DNA of 64,000 nucleotides, taken from Chlorops oryzae (taxonomy: Eukaryota; Arthropoda; Insecta; Diptera; Chloropidae). Location of the stretch: assembly GCA_020466095.1 (NCBI GenBank), contig CM035807.1:61819812-61883811 (forward strand). The letters run 5' to 3'. The notes below the pieces were generated by a model. The model saw only the letters and a list, made by a program, of their open reading frames with translations. It searched no databases and was not told where the DNA came from. A program made the translations under genes and the position numbers. Shown piece by piece: positions 10,683 through 21,700 of this stretch. The first letter of the stretch is position 1. The number at the start of each line of letters is the position of its first letter.

Positions 10683-11129
10683 TTGAAAGAGGACCAAATA
10701 TTTAAATTCACTGATGATTGCCGTGAAGCTTTCCAAACTCTTAAACAAAAACTTATGGAGCCGCCTGTTTTGGCTATCTTCGACGTAAGCCGTGTCACTG
10801 AACTGCATTGCGACGCTAGTTCAAGAGGCTTCGGTGCTGTTCTTATGCAAAAGCAGGAAGACTCTAAATTTCATCCTATTGCTTATTTCTCTAGAGTCAC
10901 ATCACCCGCAGAAGCAAAATTACATAGTTATGAGCTAGAAACACTCGCTGTTGTTTATACTTTACGCCGATTTCATACATATTTTGACCGAAGACCCTTT
11001 AAAATTATTACCGATTGTGATGCATTGGCAAGAACATTGGCGAATGAGAACAGTTCGGCTAAAATCTCAAGATGGGCTTTACTACTTTAGCAATACAACT
11101 ACACCATACAACATCGACCAGGAAAAGCC
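10683..11129 (+). pseudogene. Gypsy-2 RNase H
   Basis: TELHCDASSRGFGAVLMQ, YELETLAVVYTLRRF and ITDCDALARTL supply the D, E, D residues of a gypsy RNase H. The reading ends ISRWALLL at TAG 11,088, and the same frame continues directly with a tail of RPGKAMSHVDARSR type. One stop therefore cuts the domain at its end. Confidence 0.82.
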
Positions 11130-12436
11130 ATGAGTCATGTGGATGCCCGTAGCCGAACAACCAATGTTGGGGCTATTAGTGATTTGGACATTGACTTTCA
11201 ATTGCGTGTGGCACAAAGCCGAGACCCCGAATTATGTAAAATCCGCGCACAGTTGGAAACTACTGAGAGTGAGGAATTCGCATTAAAAGACGAGGTCGTT
11301 TACCAAAAATTCCCATCAAGTAACCTTAGGCTTTATGTACCTAAAGAAATGATCAATAACATAATTCGGTGGACCCACGAAAAAATCGGCCATTTGGGAG
11401 TAGACAAATGCTGCAACGAGATAAAAAAAGCATAATTGGTTTCCGTTAATGAGAACTCGAGTCCATAACTTTATTCAAAACTGTCTAAAATGCATAGTTT
11501 ACTCCGTCCCACCAAGATCCAATAGAAGAAACCTATTTAGTATACCTAAAATTCCATTGCCCTTCGACACTGTGCACATTGATCACCTGGGACCCTTGCC
11601 TTCTGTTATTTCAAAAAAAAAAAAATAGATTTTGGTAGTAATTGATGCGTTTACAAAATTCACGAAACTGTATGCAACCACAACTACTAATACCAAAGAA
11701 TTCCTGTACAGCGCTTCAGCATTATTTTGATAATTATAGCCGTCCTCGACGAATAGTAAGCGATCGCGGTTCTGCGTTTTCTTCCAATGAGTGTCAACAG
11801 TTTTTCAAAGAAAATAATGTTCAGCATATTCGCAATGCCACTGCTTCACCTCAGGCTAACGGACAAGTGGAGCGCGTAAACCGCGTTCTCCTACCCATCA
11901 TTAGCAAATCTTGCGAAAGGTATGGCCATGTCGACTGGCCTCCTACGCTTAGAAACACAGAGTACATTCTTAACAACACAATCCATTCGACAACTTAGCA
12001 AACTCCTTCAGTTCTCCTTTTTGGCGTCGACCAACGCGGCAAGACAATTGACGAACTGACCGAACTATTAGATGAACAAAACAGCGCCCCCCATTGGGAT
12101 TTCGGTTAACTGAGAGACCTAGCATCTCAAAATATAATTAAATCTCAAGAATCCAATCTGAGTCATTTTCAAAAGCAGAATAAGCCAGCTGAGAATTATA
12201 GAAAAGGTGACCTTGTAGCTATTAGACACGTAAGCACGAACCCTGGCGTTAATAAAAAATTAGAACCGAAATTTAGAGGTCCGTATATAATTGATAAAGT
12301 ATTACCACATGATCGATACGTTGTAAGCGACGTCGAGGGCTGCCAGATCACCCAAATTCCCTATAACGGGGTACTCGAGGCCAACAAACTGAGAAAATGG
12401 ATAGACAGAGATCCTGAAGGGACACTTATGATTTAA
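11130..12436 (+). pseudogene. Gypsy-2 integrase, multiply frameshifted
   Basis: The zinc-binding H...H part is WTHEKIGHLGVDKC (about 11,370-11,410). Reading then shifts frame, with CLKC at about 11,485. The first catalytic D lies in TVHIDHLGPLP (about 11,570-11,600). A 13-A run at 11,612-11,624 marks another frame break. The second D is in RIVSDRGSAFSS and the E in NGQVERVNRVLLP (11,740-11,890). After TAG 11,998 the frame goes on to a GPY-type tail (KFRGPYIIDKV) ending at TAA 12,434. The catalytic triad is recognisable but the gene is broken. Confidence 0.82.
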
Positions 12437-12533
12437 TCTTTAGAATAAATAAGTTATTCTTTATTTAATTTTATTTCTATATATTGTATATTTAGAAAAT
12501 TGAGGGCAATTTTTTTTCTCAGGTTGGCCGAGC

Positions 12534-12664
12534 TGTAGTGGCGTAGGCATTGAAAATTTAAAATAAGAGTTGTAAATATTAAGAATTTTTAAATATGAAA
12601 ATAGTCTTACTCCAGAAATAAAAAAAAAGAATATTCATAATATAATTAATAGTATCGATTAAAA
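12534..12664 (+). repeat. 3' LTR of Gypsy-2 (131 bp)
   Basis: Same sequence as 7,696-7,827 apart from three substitutions and one A in an A run. Followed by TATAT, matching the base run before the 5' LTR. Confidence 0.88.
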
Positions 12665-13427
12665 TATATATTTTTTTTATTTCTGCCATCGATTGCTTAG
12701 TGTGCATACTCAGGATTTTTTATTTTCTATATGCTTGCATACTCAAAATTTTATTATTATTTATTTTTTATTTTTTATTATAACTTTTAATAAGCCTTGC
12801 TGGCTCTCTTTTTCATATATTTTGGAGTTGAAAAATTTAAACGTACATGGCTTATTTGCGAATTCTGAATTATTTACTTTTTCTCCTTTTTTTTTTTATT
12901 ATTTTATTAAATTTTGTGTGGAGCTTGATTCTTATTTTATCTCCATCCTACTACCCTTCCCCTTTTTAATGTAGGTCGAGGTTTTGTGCTGATCTACAAA
13001 AAAAAATTGCAGTGTTGAAGGCACAACCCAAAAAAAAATGTCACTGCATTATTGGAAACATATTTCTATTTTTTAACCATGTGCAAGCATGCATTATGCT
13101 TGCAAATGTTTATCTTAACTGCTTTTTATTTGTTATGTGTCTTTGCACATGTGCCTACCGTGCTTCGTGCGTGCTTATGTGTCCTTGGGCTTGAAGGCAG
13201 AGGGAAAAAAATATCATTGGCACCAGAAATATGTGTGGCAAATAAATTTTCCCTTAGTCAATAAAATTGGTTTCGCGTTTTCCTCATGATTTTTTTTTTT
13301 CTATATATAGTCGTGTCTTCGTCGATTTCTTTTAAGTACAAAACTGACTTTTAACGAGTAAGTATTTTGTCTTCAATATTTTTATCAATTAGATTTGTCT
13401 TTCTTTATACCTTTTAACTTGTTTTAG
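12665..13427 (-). other. 3' non-coding region of Gypsy-1, proximal part
   Basis: Very T-rich on the + strand, with no gene I can support. It lies between the Gypsy-2 insertion and the GC-richer island at 13.43 kb. Confidence 0.55.
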
Positions 13428-13680
13428 GACGACGTTCAATAGATTTTATACCGTGGATGATTACTATTACCTTCAGGAGCGATACATGGTGCCGCCTTCA
13501 CCCTTGCGGGGAATGGCTTTATTTTTGCATTTATTGGACCCGTACTGGAGGTTAATGGTGCATGAATTGGATGCAAAATATGACTTTGGTTGGCTCCCAC
13601 GGCCGTGTTTGCGTAAATATGCTCCTTCTTAGGGTTCCGTGCCCGACCTTTCCGACATCGCTTACTTTCATTTTAGTCTC
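13428..13680. other. GC-richer, coding-like island of unknown meaning
   Basis: About 250 bp distinctly richer in G+C than its flanks. On the + strand a frame is open from 13,311 to TAG 13,630 if a candidate 70-bp intron (GTAAGT at 13,358, AG at 13,427) is removed; its first Met is at 13,486. On the minus strand two other frames are also open over most of the island. I cannot tell which, if any, is real. It could be a displaced tail of Gypsy-1 env or captured sequence. Confidence 0.35.
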
Positions 13681-13883
13681 GAGTCATGGGATTAAGATAA
13701 CCTGTAAATAAGACTCAAAAACAAAAATATGAAGAAAAAATAAATAAAAAAATATATTAATAATTAATATCATACGACTTTGAAACTTTTAATTTACGTT
13801 GACGTTAGATTGTTCGCGCCGTACCCCTATCTGTTGCGGATATTTAATTTTATGGGAAGTTAGTGAGTGGTATCGTATTTCGT

Positions 13884-14957
13884 TACTTGGTGGAGTGAGT
13901 GCTGAAATGAGGTTTCTCTTTGATTCCCTTTTCTAAATGTCTGTTGCGCTCATCGCTTTTTCTCTGAATTGTATTTCGGAGACTGACACACAGTAATATG
14001 ACTCCGACCATTGCTGCTATGACCAGCGTGGTGCTTATGCCATATGATATATTCCTTATGTTAGTTCTTCAATGAGTTGTCTGTTTTTAAAACTTTTTAT
14101 TTGAATATCTTCGAAGCTGATTGTGTCGTTGAATTTGATATCGTTTTTTTCGTCTTCTAGGTAGAAATATTTTTCGTTCATTATGACCTGACTATTCGTA
14201 AAATTTTGGCCTTGAATGGCTATGGTGCAATTGGAGAATGAGATAAGTACGTTCTTGTTAAGGGTGATGTTGCGCTTGTCGCGATCTTGTGAGATCTGCT
14301 CTTGCTTCGCGTTTTTAATCAGTGTTGCTGATCCGTCTATGTATTGTATGGAGATTTTGTCGTTATATCGGAGTCTACATGTGCTAAGGAAAACGCAGCT
14401 TTTACTCTTCTTGAATTCCTTCTGTACCGCATTTTCCGTGAAACTGTAAGTCGTGCTATCTATTGTTGTGATATGTTCGTCCTTTTCCACTTTCCCCTTG
14501 TGATTTATGTTTGGTAGTGGGATTTACCATTTTACCTCTATTTTCCTAAATTTTCTTGGGATTTTTACTGCGATTATTAGTGCCTTGTATACGTATGACA
14601 GAACCCCCACTCTGATTACTTTCACTTTGTAGTAGTCCATTTTGAATCTTTGTATTTCCTCAATCGTCAGTATGTTGGGATGCGCCACTTCGTGTTTTGC
14701 TGATGCGATACTGTCCTGAATGATGTTGACCTTTTCCTCTATACATTTTAATTTAAGCATCTGGTCATGATAACGGTGGTGTTTAGCGATCTCATCGCTT
14801 TGCTTTTTCACTGTAAAGAACACTTCGTTAACCATACTCAGATCCTTTTCCATTGTTCTTTTAATCGTTGGAATTGTATCGTTGAAAAAGTCGTTAATGT
14901 AGATTTGCTCGTTCAACCCCTTTTTTGGCGTTATGACTATTTTGGTCTGCCAGTGTC
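13884..14957 (-). pseudogene. Gypsy-1 envelope (errantivirus type), N-terminal part missing
   Basis: In minus sense, an amphipathic helical stretch (ending near 14,700) leads to AHPNILTIEEIQRFKMDYY, the conserved region of errantivirus Env proteins. A stop at 14,524 interrupts it. The same frame resumes for the ectodomain to TAA 14,056. A shifted frame then encodes a hydrophobic membrane segment (TTLVIAAMVGVILLCVSL, about 13,990-14,045) and a basic tail ending at 13,884. The signal peptide, receptor half, cleavage site and fusion peptide are absent: the fragment directly follows the integrase tail. Confidence 0.7.
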
Positions 14958-15093
14958 AGGTGCTCTAAGATTTTTTTTCGGTCGTCGTCGTCCAGGTTTT
15001 TTTTTTTTGCCGTATTTATTTTTTTGGTTTTCATTTTTAAGCCAAACTTTATCTCCTGCTTGAAATTTTCTAAATTTTGAACCCTTATCGTAG
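14937..15093 (-). pseudogene. Gypsy-1 integrase C-terminal tail (downstream of the Pao-2 insertion)
   Basis: Minus-strand reading KGSKFRKFQAGDKVWLKNE continues exactly where the integrase frame at 23,939 was broken by Pao-2. The same tail is uninterrupted in Gypsy-3 (about 40,500-40,560). Lys/Arg-rich low-complexity sequence follows. Confidence 0.8.
15089..15093. repeat. Target-site duplication of Pao-2, left copy (CGTAG)
   Basis: CGTAG at 15,089-15,093 is repeated at 23,934-23,938, directly outside the two LTRs. The host codons on either side join in frame when one copy and the element are removed. Confidence 0.9.
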
Positions 15094-15648
15094 TGTTTAG
15101 CAAATACTCCTTTGCACTGCTTGAAGAATAGCAATAACAGCACATAAACTGAATTGCTTTAGGAATAGCGATAACAGCACTTAAACTGAATCGCATATAT
15201 GTTTAGCAGAACGCTTCTTTGCGCTGCTTGATGAATGGCAATAACAGCACTTAAACTGAATTGCCAATATTTTGTTGTTTGTTTGACAATCGGCACTTTA
15301 ACCGAGTCAGTCTCTTTTCAATCAATGTTCACAGATTGATTGCTATTGAAAGAGTGAATTTATTTTCATATTACATTGTTTTTATACAAATATTAAGCTA
15401 ATTTGGCACAATTGGAATTTGAAATTTATTGATTGGAAAATGCTTATTAATACTTTCAAATATTTGATTTTGGTGGAATTTGAGCTATGACAAAAAGAAA
15501 GAAATATGAAATTTTGTACTGTCAGCATAATTCAAAGCTAATGATCGACATTCAGTTTTGCTTTTTTCTTTTGTTTACGTAAGCTGAGTTCAAAGACTTA
15601 AAGCTACAAATATGTGAATATATAAATATTTTTATGTAGATATGAACA
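15094..15648 (-). repeat. 3' LTR of Pao-2 (555 bp)
   Basis: Nearly identical to 23,380-23,933. It contains three related units with a short inverted repeat (described at 15,130-15,266). Confidence 0.93.
15130..15266. repeat. Three repeated hairpin units in the Pao-2 LTR
   Basis: Unit 1 is AGCAAT-17 nt-ATTGCT (15,130-15,158). Unit 2 is GCGAT-17 nt-ATCGC (15,168-15,194). Unit 3 is TGGCAAT-17 nt-ATTGCCA (15,236-15,266). The 17-nt loops are almost the same. Where a stem base differs between units, its partner differs to match. The same three units are in the 5' LTR (23,416-23,553). Confidence 0.8.
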
Positions 15649-15664
15649 TGCTCGCCCCGTTGAG
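15649..15664 (-). promoter_or_regulatory. Polypurine tract region of Pao-2
   Basis: Read on the minus strand, AACGGGGCGAGCA immediately precedes the 3' LTR. This is the expected place for the plus-strand primer; the tract is short and not purely purine. Confidence 0.5.
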
Positions 15665-15788
15665 CTTAGCTCAACATCTGAGTAGTGATGATGTTTTTTG
15701 GCTTGAGCTGCACTGCTGTTGCTTGCGTTGGAATTCGCTGAGAAGGCATTCTTTGCTAGCAGGCTGTTGTTTTCGTTGAAATTGGTCG

Positions 15789-17560
15789 CTAAATGTGAAC
15801 GGTGAAATCAGTTGTTTCTAGTTGATTTCTCGGAGCTGGTGTTGGAGGATTTCTAACATTTTGTTTCCATTTGAGGTAAAGCAGAATGCAAGCGATGAGG
15901 ATCAATGAAGAGTATCCGATCGTCATATGATGAAAATTTTGATGTTCGATTTTATTTGGAAGCTGTGACCATTCTTGTGTTGCTAAAGAGGTTTGTAGTT
16001 CGGTTAAGTTTTTTATTTGTGAGAGATACTGCTTTGTGTTGATTTCATCTAATAGTGGTTTTACAAGGGACACGTGGACCTTTGCTGTGACCTTTAACAA
16101 GCTGGTATAAGACGCTTGCCGCGAGCTGGATACTATTCGCTGTGCTTGAATGGAAACGAAGTTGTGTTTGAGAATGCATTCTGGTTCCAAGATAAGTAAA
16201 CCTGAACCTTCAAGCGTTAGTTGTGCGATTTCTTGGTTACATACGACTGTTGCAGGAATTGGAGCTGGCATTGAATATAAATATTGGTTCTGATGACGTA
16301 ACGGAATCCATGCCACTGTGAAGCTCGTTTTTTTCAGTGGACATTTGGTTTGTGTTTTCTTGTGAAATAAATTGATTTCGCAAGCGCATACTGTTGAACC
16401 TTCTTCGTATTGAATATGACCGCTGGAACAAATATATGAGTCAGCTGTAACTATTGTGCATGAAACAAATTCGGTATTACTGATGGATATATATTGTTTG
16501 TTTTGACTATTGATGGCCAAAATGTCGGAACATGTAGTTATGGAGATCATGGTCTCATTGATCCAGCTTGGAATGGCAACTAGATTAAATAATTCAAGTC
16601 TTTCAGGTTCAACTAAAGGTAACGTAATACTAAAAATGACGGTATTTTTTTCCAGTCCGCCTTTCACTTTCATAAGTTTGTACAACTGTAACATATCTTC
16701 CTTGTTTACAGGTAACTCCAGATTCTTCGGTAAATGAAATTTTATCTTTTCTACTTCATGTTGTAGCTGGCTGGGAGTAAGGATTAATGGACTTATAATG
16801 CCATGGTGAGTGTTTGTAAGTACATCTAGTATTGATGCCTGTGTCCGCTCTAGTTTTGCTGCGATAGTTGTTAGTTGAATGCAAAGTGTTGTTAGAATGC
16901 GCTGTAATTTTTCTTCTCGCTGGTCTTTATTTTCAGTTTTTATTCTATTGAAAATTTGGGATATCTGATGATCCATGTGATCAAATTTTGCCTTCACACT
17001 TTCTTGATCCGCCTTGATAATATTTATTGTAGAGTCCACAATAGATGTTTGGTTTTTTAATAAATTGAGTACGTGACCTTCGTTTTCCTTAATTTGTGTG
17101 ATCGTGTTTGCCATCTGCTTTGCATACTCGGTATCCAAGACTCCAAACAAAGAATGCGCGATGTTTCCCACAAGATCTAGCGCTGCTCTTCTGAGTCTTC
17201 GTCGAGAAAGTAATGTGCTATCCATCAACAGTTCGGCCTCCCTGCTTTTAAAATGTTTTTCGAGATTTAGGCATGTTCCATTGTCTTTTAGCTCTGCACA
17301 TAATTGGTTGAGAGCGCTGGTCCCATTAGAAAAGATGGCAAGTTCCGTCCAGAATCCTTCTAAGTCGTAATAGATAAGCAGCTGCCATTGGGTGGGTGAG
17401 ACCATCGCCGATCCGATTCCTTCAAAGTGCATGCCCAATTGATTTTCAAAGTGGGTATTTTGAAATTTCGAGCATAGCACTAGGGGTATCAACATGAGTG
17501 CAATTATTGCTGTCATTAAGGTATACTGGTTGGAAGTGCGTCTTCTTTTCTTTGGCACTC
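15789..17560 (-). CDS. Pao-2 envelope-like region (baculovirus F type), C-terminal part of the 963-codon frame
   Basis: No separate start codon is evident; this is the in-frame continuation of integrase/DUF5641 from 18,680. Order: a hydrophobic, signal-like segment (IIALMLIPLVLCS, about 17,470-17,530); a short ectodomain; a basic furin-like site RRRLRR (about 17,190-17,205); then ALDLVGNIAHSLFGVL, resembling the fusion peptide of baculovirus F proteins and errantivirus Env. Long coiled-coil helices, a Cys-rich region, a C-terminal membrane anchor (about 15,870-15,935) and a short tail follow. It is uninterrupted. In insects such proteins mediate membrane fusion in baculoviruses; for this element any role is unproven. 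Spliced expression is possible. Confidence 0.8.
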
Positions 17561-18764
17561 CTGGGGTGTCGTTCAATTTAGCGTAGTCTTGTTTCCTGAA
17601 AATTGTTTCAACATTTTCGATTTTCTCCAATGGAATACTGATAATTAGAGAGCTTTGAGGGTGTTCTTTTCGGTCAGATGTGCGGTTCTTTGAACTTTCT
17701 TCTGGTTCTTGGTTATTGACTGGTAATGGTGCTAATCTGTCAATTGGTCTCTTGCAAATGCTGTTTGCCGTTTTAATATCAACAACTCTTACGATTCCGT
17801 CATCGCCTGGATGTGTTTTTATAATCCTTCCTAAGGGCCATTGTAGCGGAGATGTATTTTCTTCCTTGAGAATGACCATGTCGCCTTGCTTAAGATTGCT
17901 CTGATGTGTTTTCCATTTATTACGGTATTGTAGCTCACACAAATACTCCCGTGACCATCGTCTCCAAAATTCTTGTTTAAGATGAGTCACCAATTTCCAC
18001 CTGGTTAACAGCCCGGTATTTGCTGGTGTTGAGCTTGCATCTACCTGTGCGTTAAGTGGCTCTCCTATTAAAAGGTGTCCAGGAGTTAAGGCTGCTAAAT
18101 CATTAGGGTTGTCTGAGAGTGGACAAAGTGGTCTTGAGTTTAAAATGGCCTCGATTTCGATGACAACTGTATCCAATTCTTCGTAGGTCAATGATGCAGT
18201 AGCCACACTTCTCACCAACAAATGCTTTGCAGATTTTACGGCAGCCTCCCATAATCCTCCAAAATGAGGTGCTCTTGGCGGGATGAAGTGAAAATTTATA
18301 CCTCTGTTTATGCATTCTTTGTTGATTTTTTCACTGGACGTACTTGAGTAAATGGACTCTGCAAGCTCGCTGAGTTTATTTTTCGCACCAACGAAGTTAG
18401 TGGCATTGTCGCAGTAGAGGTTTTGACAATGACCCCTTCTGCTTACAAACCGTTTTAATGATCCGATGAACGCCTCGGTCGTAAGGTCACTAACCAGCTC
18501 AAGGTGTACTGCTTTTGTCGCAAAACAGCAAAATATTGCGATGTACGCCTTTTGTGGTATTTTTCCTCGTACCTTAAAGTGGATCCAGAATGGCCCACAA
18601 AAGTCGACCCCAGAGGTAATGAATGGGCGTGCTGGTGATATCCGTGCTGAGGGTAAGTTTCCCATGACTTGGTTAAGCAATTTCGGTCTTGCTCTAGAGC
18701 ATCGTACGCAATTTTGAACGATCGATCTATCAAGCGTTTTTCCTTTTATTGGCCAGAATCTTTG
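17561..18764 (-). CDS. Pao-2 integrase core and DUF5641
   Basis: Opens just after TGA 18,765-18,767, in the same frame as the RT ORF. The core has GVDFCGP, YCDNATNFVGA and GGLWEAAVKS (18,230-18,610), so the DDE triad is intact. LNSRPLCPLSDNP, then TPGHLLIGEPL, WRRWSREYLCELQYRNKW and WPLGRIIKTHPGDDG, form the DUF5641 region to about 17,720. The zinc-binding H2C2 part lies on the other side of the stop. This is the best preserved integrase in the window together with Pao-4's. Confidence 0.9.
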
Positions 18765-21700
18765 TCATACGTGTGAGAGAAGTGCTTGAGGTCCACAATG
18801 CCGATTCATTTCGTGTATTCCCTGCATTAACAGTTTAGTTATTGGATCGTTGTACGGTATAAGCATTTGATGCTTTGCGTCGAATGACAGTCCAGCAGCC
18901 CCCAATCTTCCATCTACTCGTATGATGTTGTTTTTGTCTAAGAATGGAGACAGGTTGCTAAGCTGACTGCTTTTCTGTACTACATTATGCCCTTTTAGAT
19001 GTTTCAGGTCGTCTTCAAAGTCTGATTGTTGGATAGTACGAATTATGACAATAAGAGCTTCTTCTAATTCGTGAACTGTTAAATTCACGCCAGTTGCTTG
19101 TTTTAACTTCTTGATGCGGTTGATGAATCTTATTCCATATCCTATAATCCTTTGAAGGGTGTGAAACGATCCTCGATGATTGATGTTGTAAATGATGTTT
19201 GATAAGTCCTCAGCAGACGTTGTTACTGGAATTGAGACTATCTTCTTTTGCTCCATTTGTGCAATGTTTTTAATTATTGCGTTGATATTTTGCTTTGGTT
19301 GGAGCCAGAGTTCCTCATTTCCGTGCAGAAACAAGGGTCCATAAAACCAGAGATTACATCCTGCTAATTTTTTAGGAGATATTCCTCTTGACAGAATGTC
19401 TGCAGAATTCTCCTTTGAGTCGATGTGTCGCCATTGTTGTGGTATTGTTAATTCTTGTATGTTAGATACTCGATTGGCCACAAAGGTATGATATGCTGAT
19501 GATTGGGAATTGATCCAAGCTAAAACAATCGCCGAATCTGTCCACAAATGTGCTGTTGTCTTATCAAGGTTCAAGTCGTTCATTACCCGCACTGTCAGTT
19601 GAGCGCACAATAGTGCCGCACATAGTTCGAGGCGTGGGAGTGTTTGCCTTCTTAATGGTGCCACTCGTGATTTCGCGCACAGTAGTCTTACTTTTATGAG
19701 TCCTTCCTTATATATCGATCTTATATATATAGTTGCTCCGTATGCCTTTTCTGAAGCGTCTGCAAAGCCGTGCACTTGTATTTTAAGAGGGACTTGTCCA
19801 TCGTATACGTGCCGCGGGAACTTCATGTTATTGATAGATTCCAGTTCTTGTCGGAAGATCATCCATCTTGTATGTGATTCTGCAGGTAATGCTTCATCCC
19901 AGTCCAATTTCAATTTCCATAATTCTTGTATCAGTATTTTCGCCGTGACAACGATTGGACCCAATACTCCCAAGGGGTCAACCAATCTCGCCAAATCTGA
20001 GCTTACTGTTCTCTTGGTAATGTGGTTGGTGTCTGTAAGATTAACCTTGACACAGAATTTGTCGCACCCAGGCATCCATGTTAAGCCCAATGTTTTAGTT
20101 GTTTCACCCTTGCTGTTGGTAAAATCAATATTAACTTCGTCTTCCTCTGTTGCTACGTTTCGCAATAATTGTTCATGATTTGCCCTGCATTTTTGAAGCT
20201 TAAGACCATGTTTATTTAAAATATGTTGTAGCTCTCGTTGAATCGTGAGTGCTGTGTTCAAACTGTCTGCTCCTCCGATCCCATCATCCACGAAAAACTT
20301 GTTAAGAAGAAATTGAGCTCCATAAGGATACTGCGTCATGTGCTCCTTGGCTATTTTTTCTAAACATTTTGTTGCTAGATAAGGTGCTGCTCTGGTTCCA
20401 TATGTTATCGTATTCAGCTGGTAGTATTTTATTGGCTGGTCGGGGTCGTTTCTCCAGATGATTAGTTGGAATTTTCTATCTTCAGGGTGTATCAGCATCT
20501 GCCGATACATTTTTGTTACATCTGTGGTGAAAACAAAACGAGGCATACGAAAACGGAGTAAGATGGAGAACAGCTCGCTTTGCACCGTGGGCCCAATGTG
20601 CATTAAGTCATTCAGCGACAGGCCCGTCGTAGTTTTGGCTGAAGCGTCGAATACCACTCGCAACTTTGTTGTCAGGCTTTCTGGTCTCAGGATGCAGTGA
20701 TGAGGGATGAAATATTTCGGATCAGTTAGTGAGGTGACGTCGATTTGAGTCATGTGTCCCAATGTTTCGTATTCTTCCATGAAACTGACGTACTGGCTTT
20801 TGATTTTGGGATTTTTCATCAGTCGGCGCTCCAGAGATAGAAAACGGTTGAAGGCTATTCCATGAGATTCGCCTAGTGCATCAGGGTTTTCACAAAATGG
20901 CAGTCTAACAACGTACCTCCCATCTTCATTCACCGTATGGTTGAGAGCAAAGTGCGATTCACATTGTTTTTCTGGAATTGAAAGAGGTTTTTGGGTGGCT
21001 GTCACATCTTCTAATTCCCATAGTCTGGCAATGGCGTCTTCTAAACTGATGTTTTCATCGATACATATGCCGCATGTTGCTGTTGATAAGAGCGCGTTTT
21101 CCACTTTTCCTCCTATGATCCATTCGAATACCGTATTTTGTAGAGTTGGAAGGCCGTGTGCTAATTTGATCTGACCAATTGACAAGAGTTGATGATAAAA
21201 TTCGGCACCTAATAAAACATCAATTTTATCAGGGCGATTAAATGCTGGATCTGCCAATTCGATGTTTTTGGGGATCGGCCAATCTTTGATGTCCAAAGGT
21301 TGTGATGGTTGCGGTGAGATTATGTGTGGCAATACTGCAGCTTCTAGCCTTGTATTGAACTTGTTGATTCTAGAATGGATTGCCACATTAACTCTGTGCT
21401 GAACCTTTGCATTACTTGACCCAATTCCGTTGATTGATATTGAAGTGGGTTGTGCAGGAATCCCAAGACGTTTGATCAGCCGTTCTGTGATAAAATTGAG
21501 TTGTGAGCCAGACTCGAGTATTGCTCGACATTTAACTTCAGCGCCTTTAGCTCGAACGATTATCATTGCAGTGCTGAGAAAAACGTAATTGTTTGCTGCA
21601 GAATGTTTTGATGTGGTCAGTGACGTTGCTTCTCTAGCATTTTGTGTTGCTTCCACGACAGCTGATGAATTGATTTCTGTCTGTTTTTCTAGCCTGCTTG

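Larger units (their letters stand above)
7696..12664 (+). mobile_element. Gypsy-2: compact Ty3/gypsy element (mdg3/micropia-like), nested in Gypsy-1
   Basis: Flanked by LTRs of 132 and 131 bp that differ by three substitutions and one A. The site is a (TA)n run, with TATAT on both sides (7,691-7,695 and 12,665-12,669). Inside are gag, protease, RT, RNase H and integrase with a GPY-type tail, but no env. The body has several stops and frameshifts although the LTRs are close. The clade assignment rests on RT wording such as DLKSGFNQIPMHEDS and YLGYCANSSGIRPR and is less certain than the gypsy assignment. Confidence 0.9.

Noticed and set aside
15094..15270. CRISPR-like spaced repeats
   Set aside because: Three units with non-unique spacers inside a retrotransposon LTR of an insect genome.
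18765..18767. A programmed recoding site at the TGA between RT and integrase of Pao-2
   Set aside because: Pao-4 reads through the same position with a sense codon and no recoding signal, so it is an ordinary premature stop.
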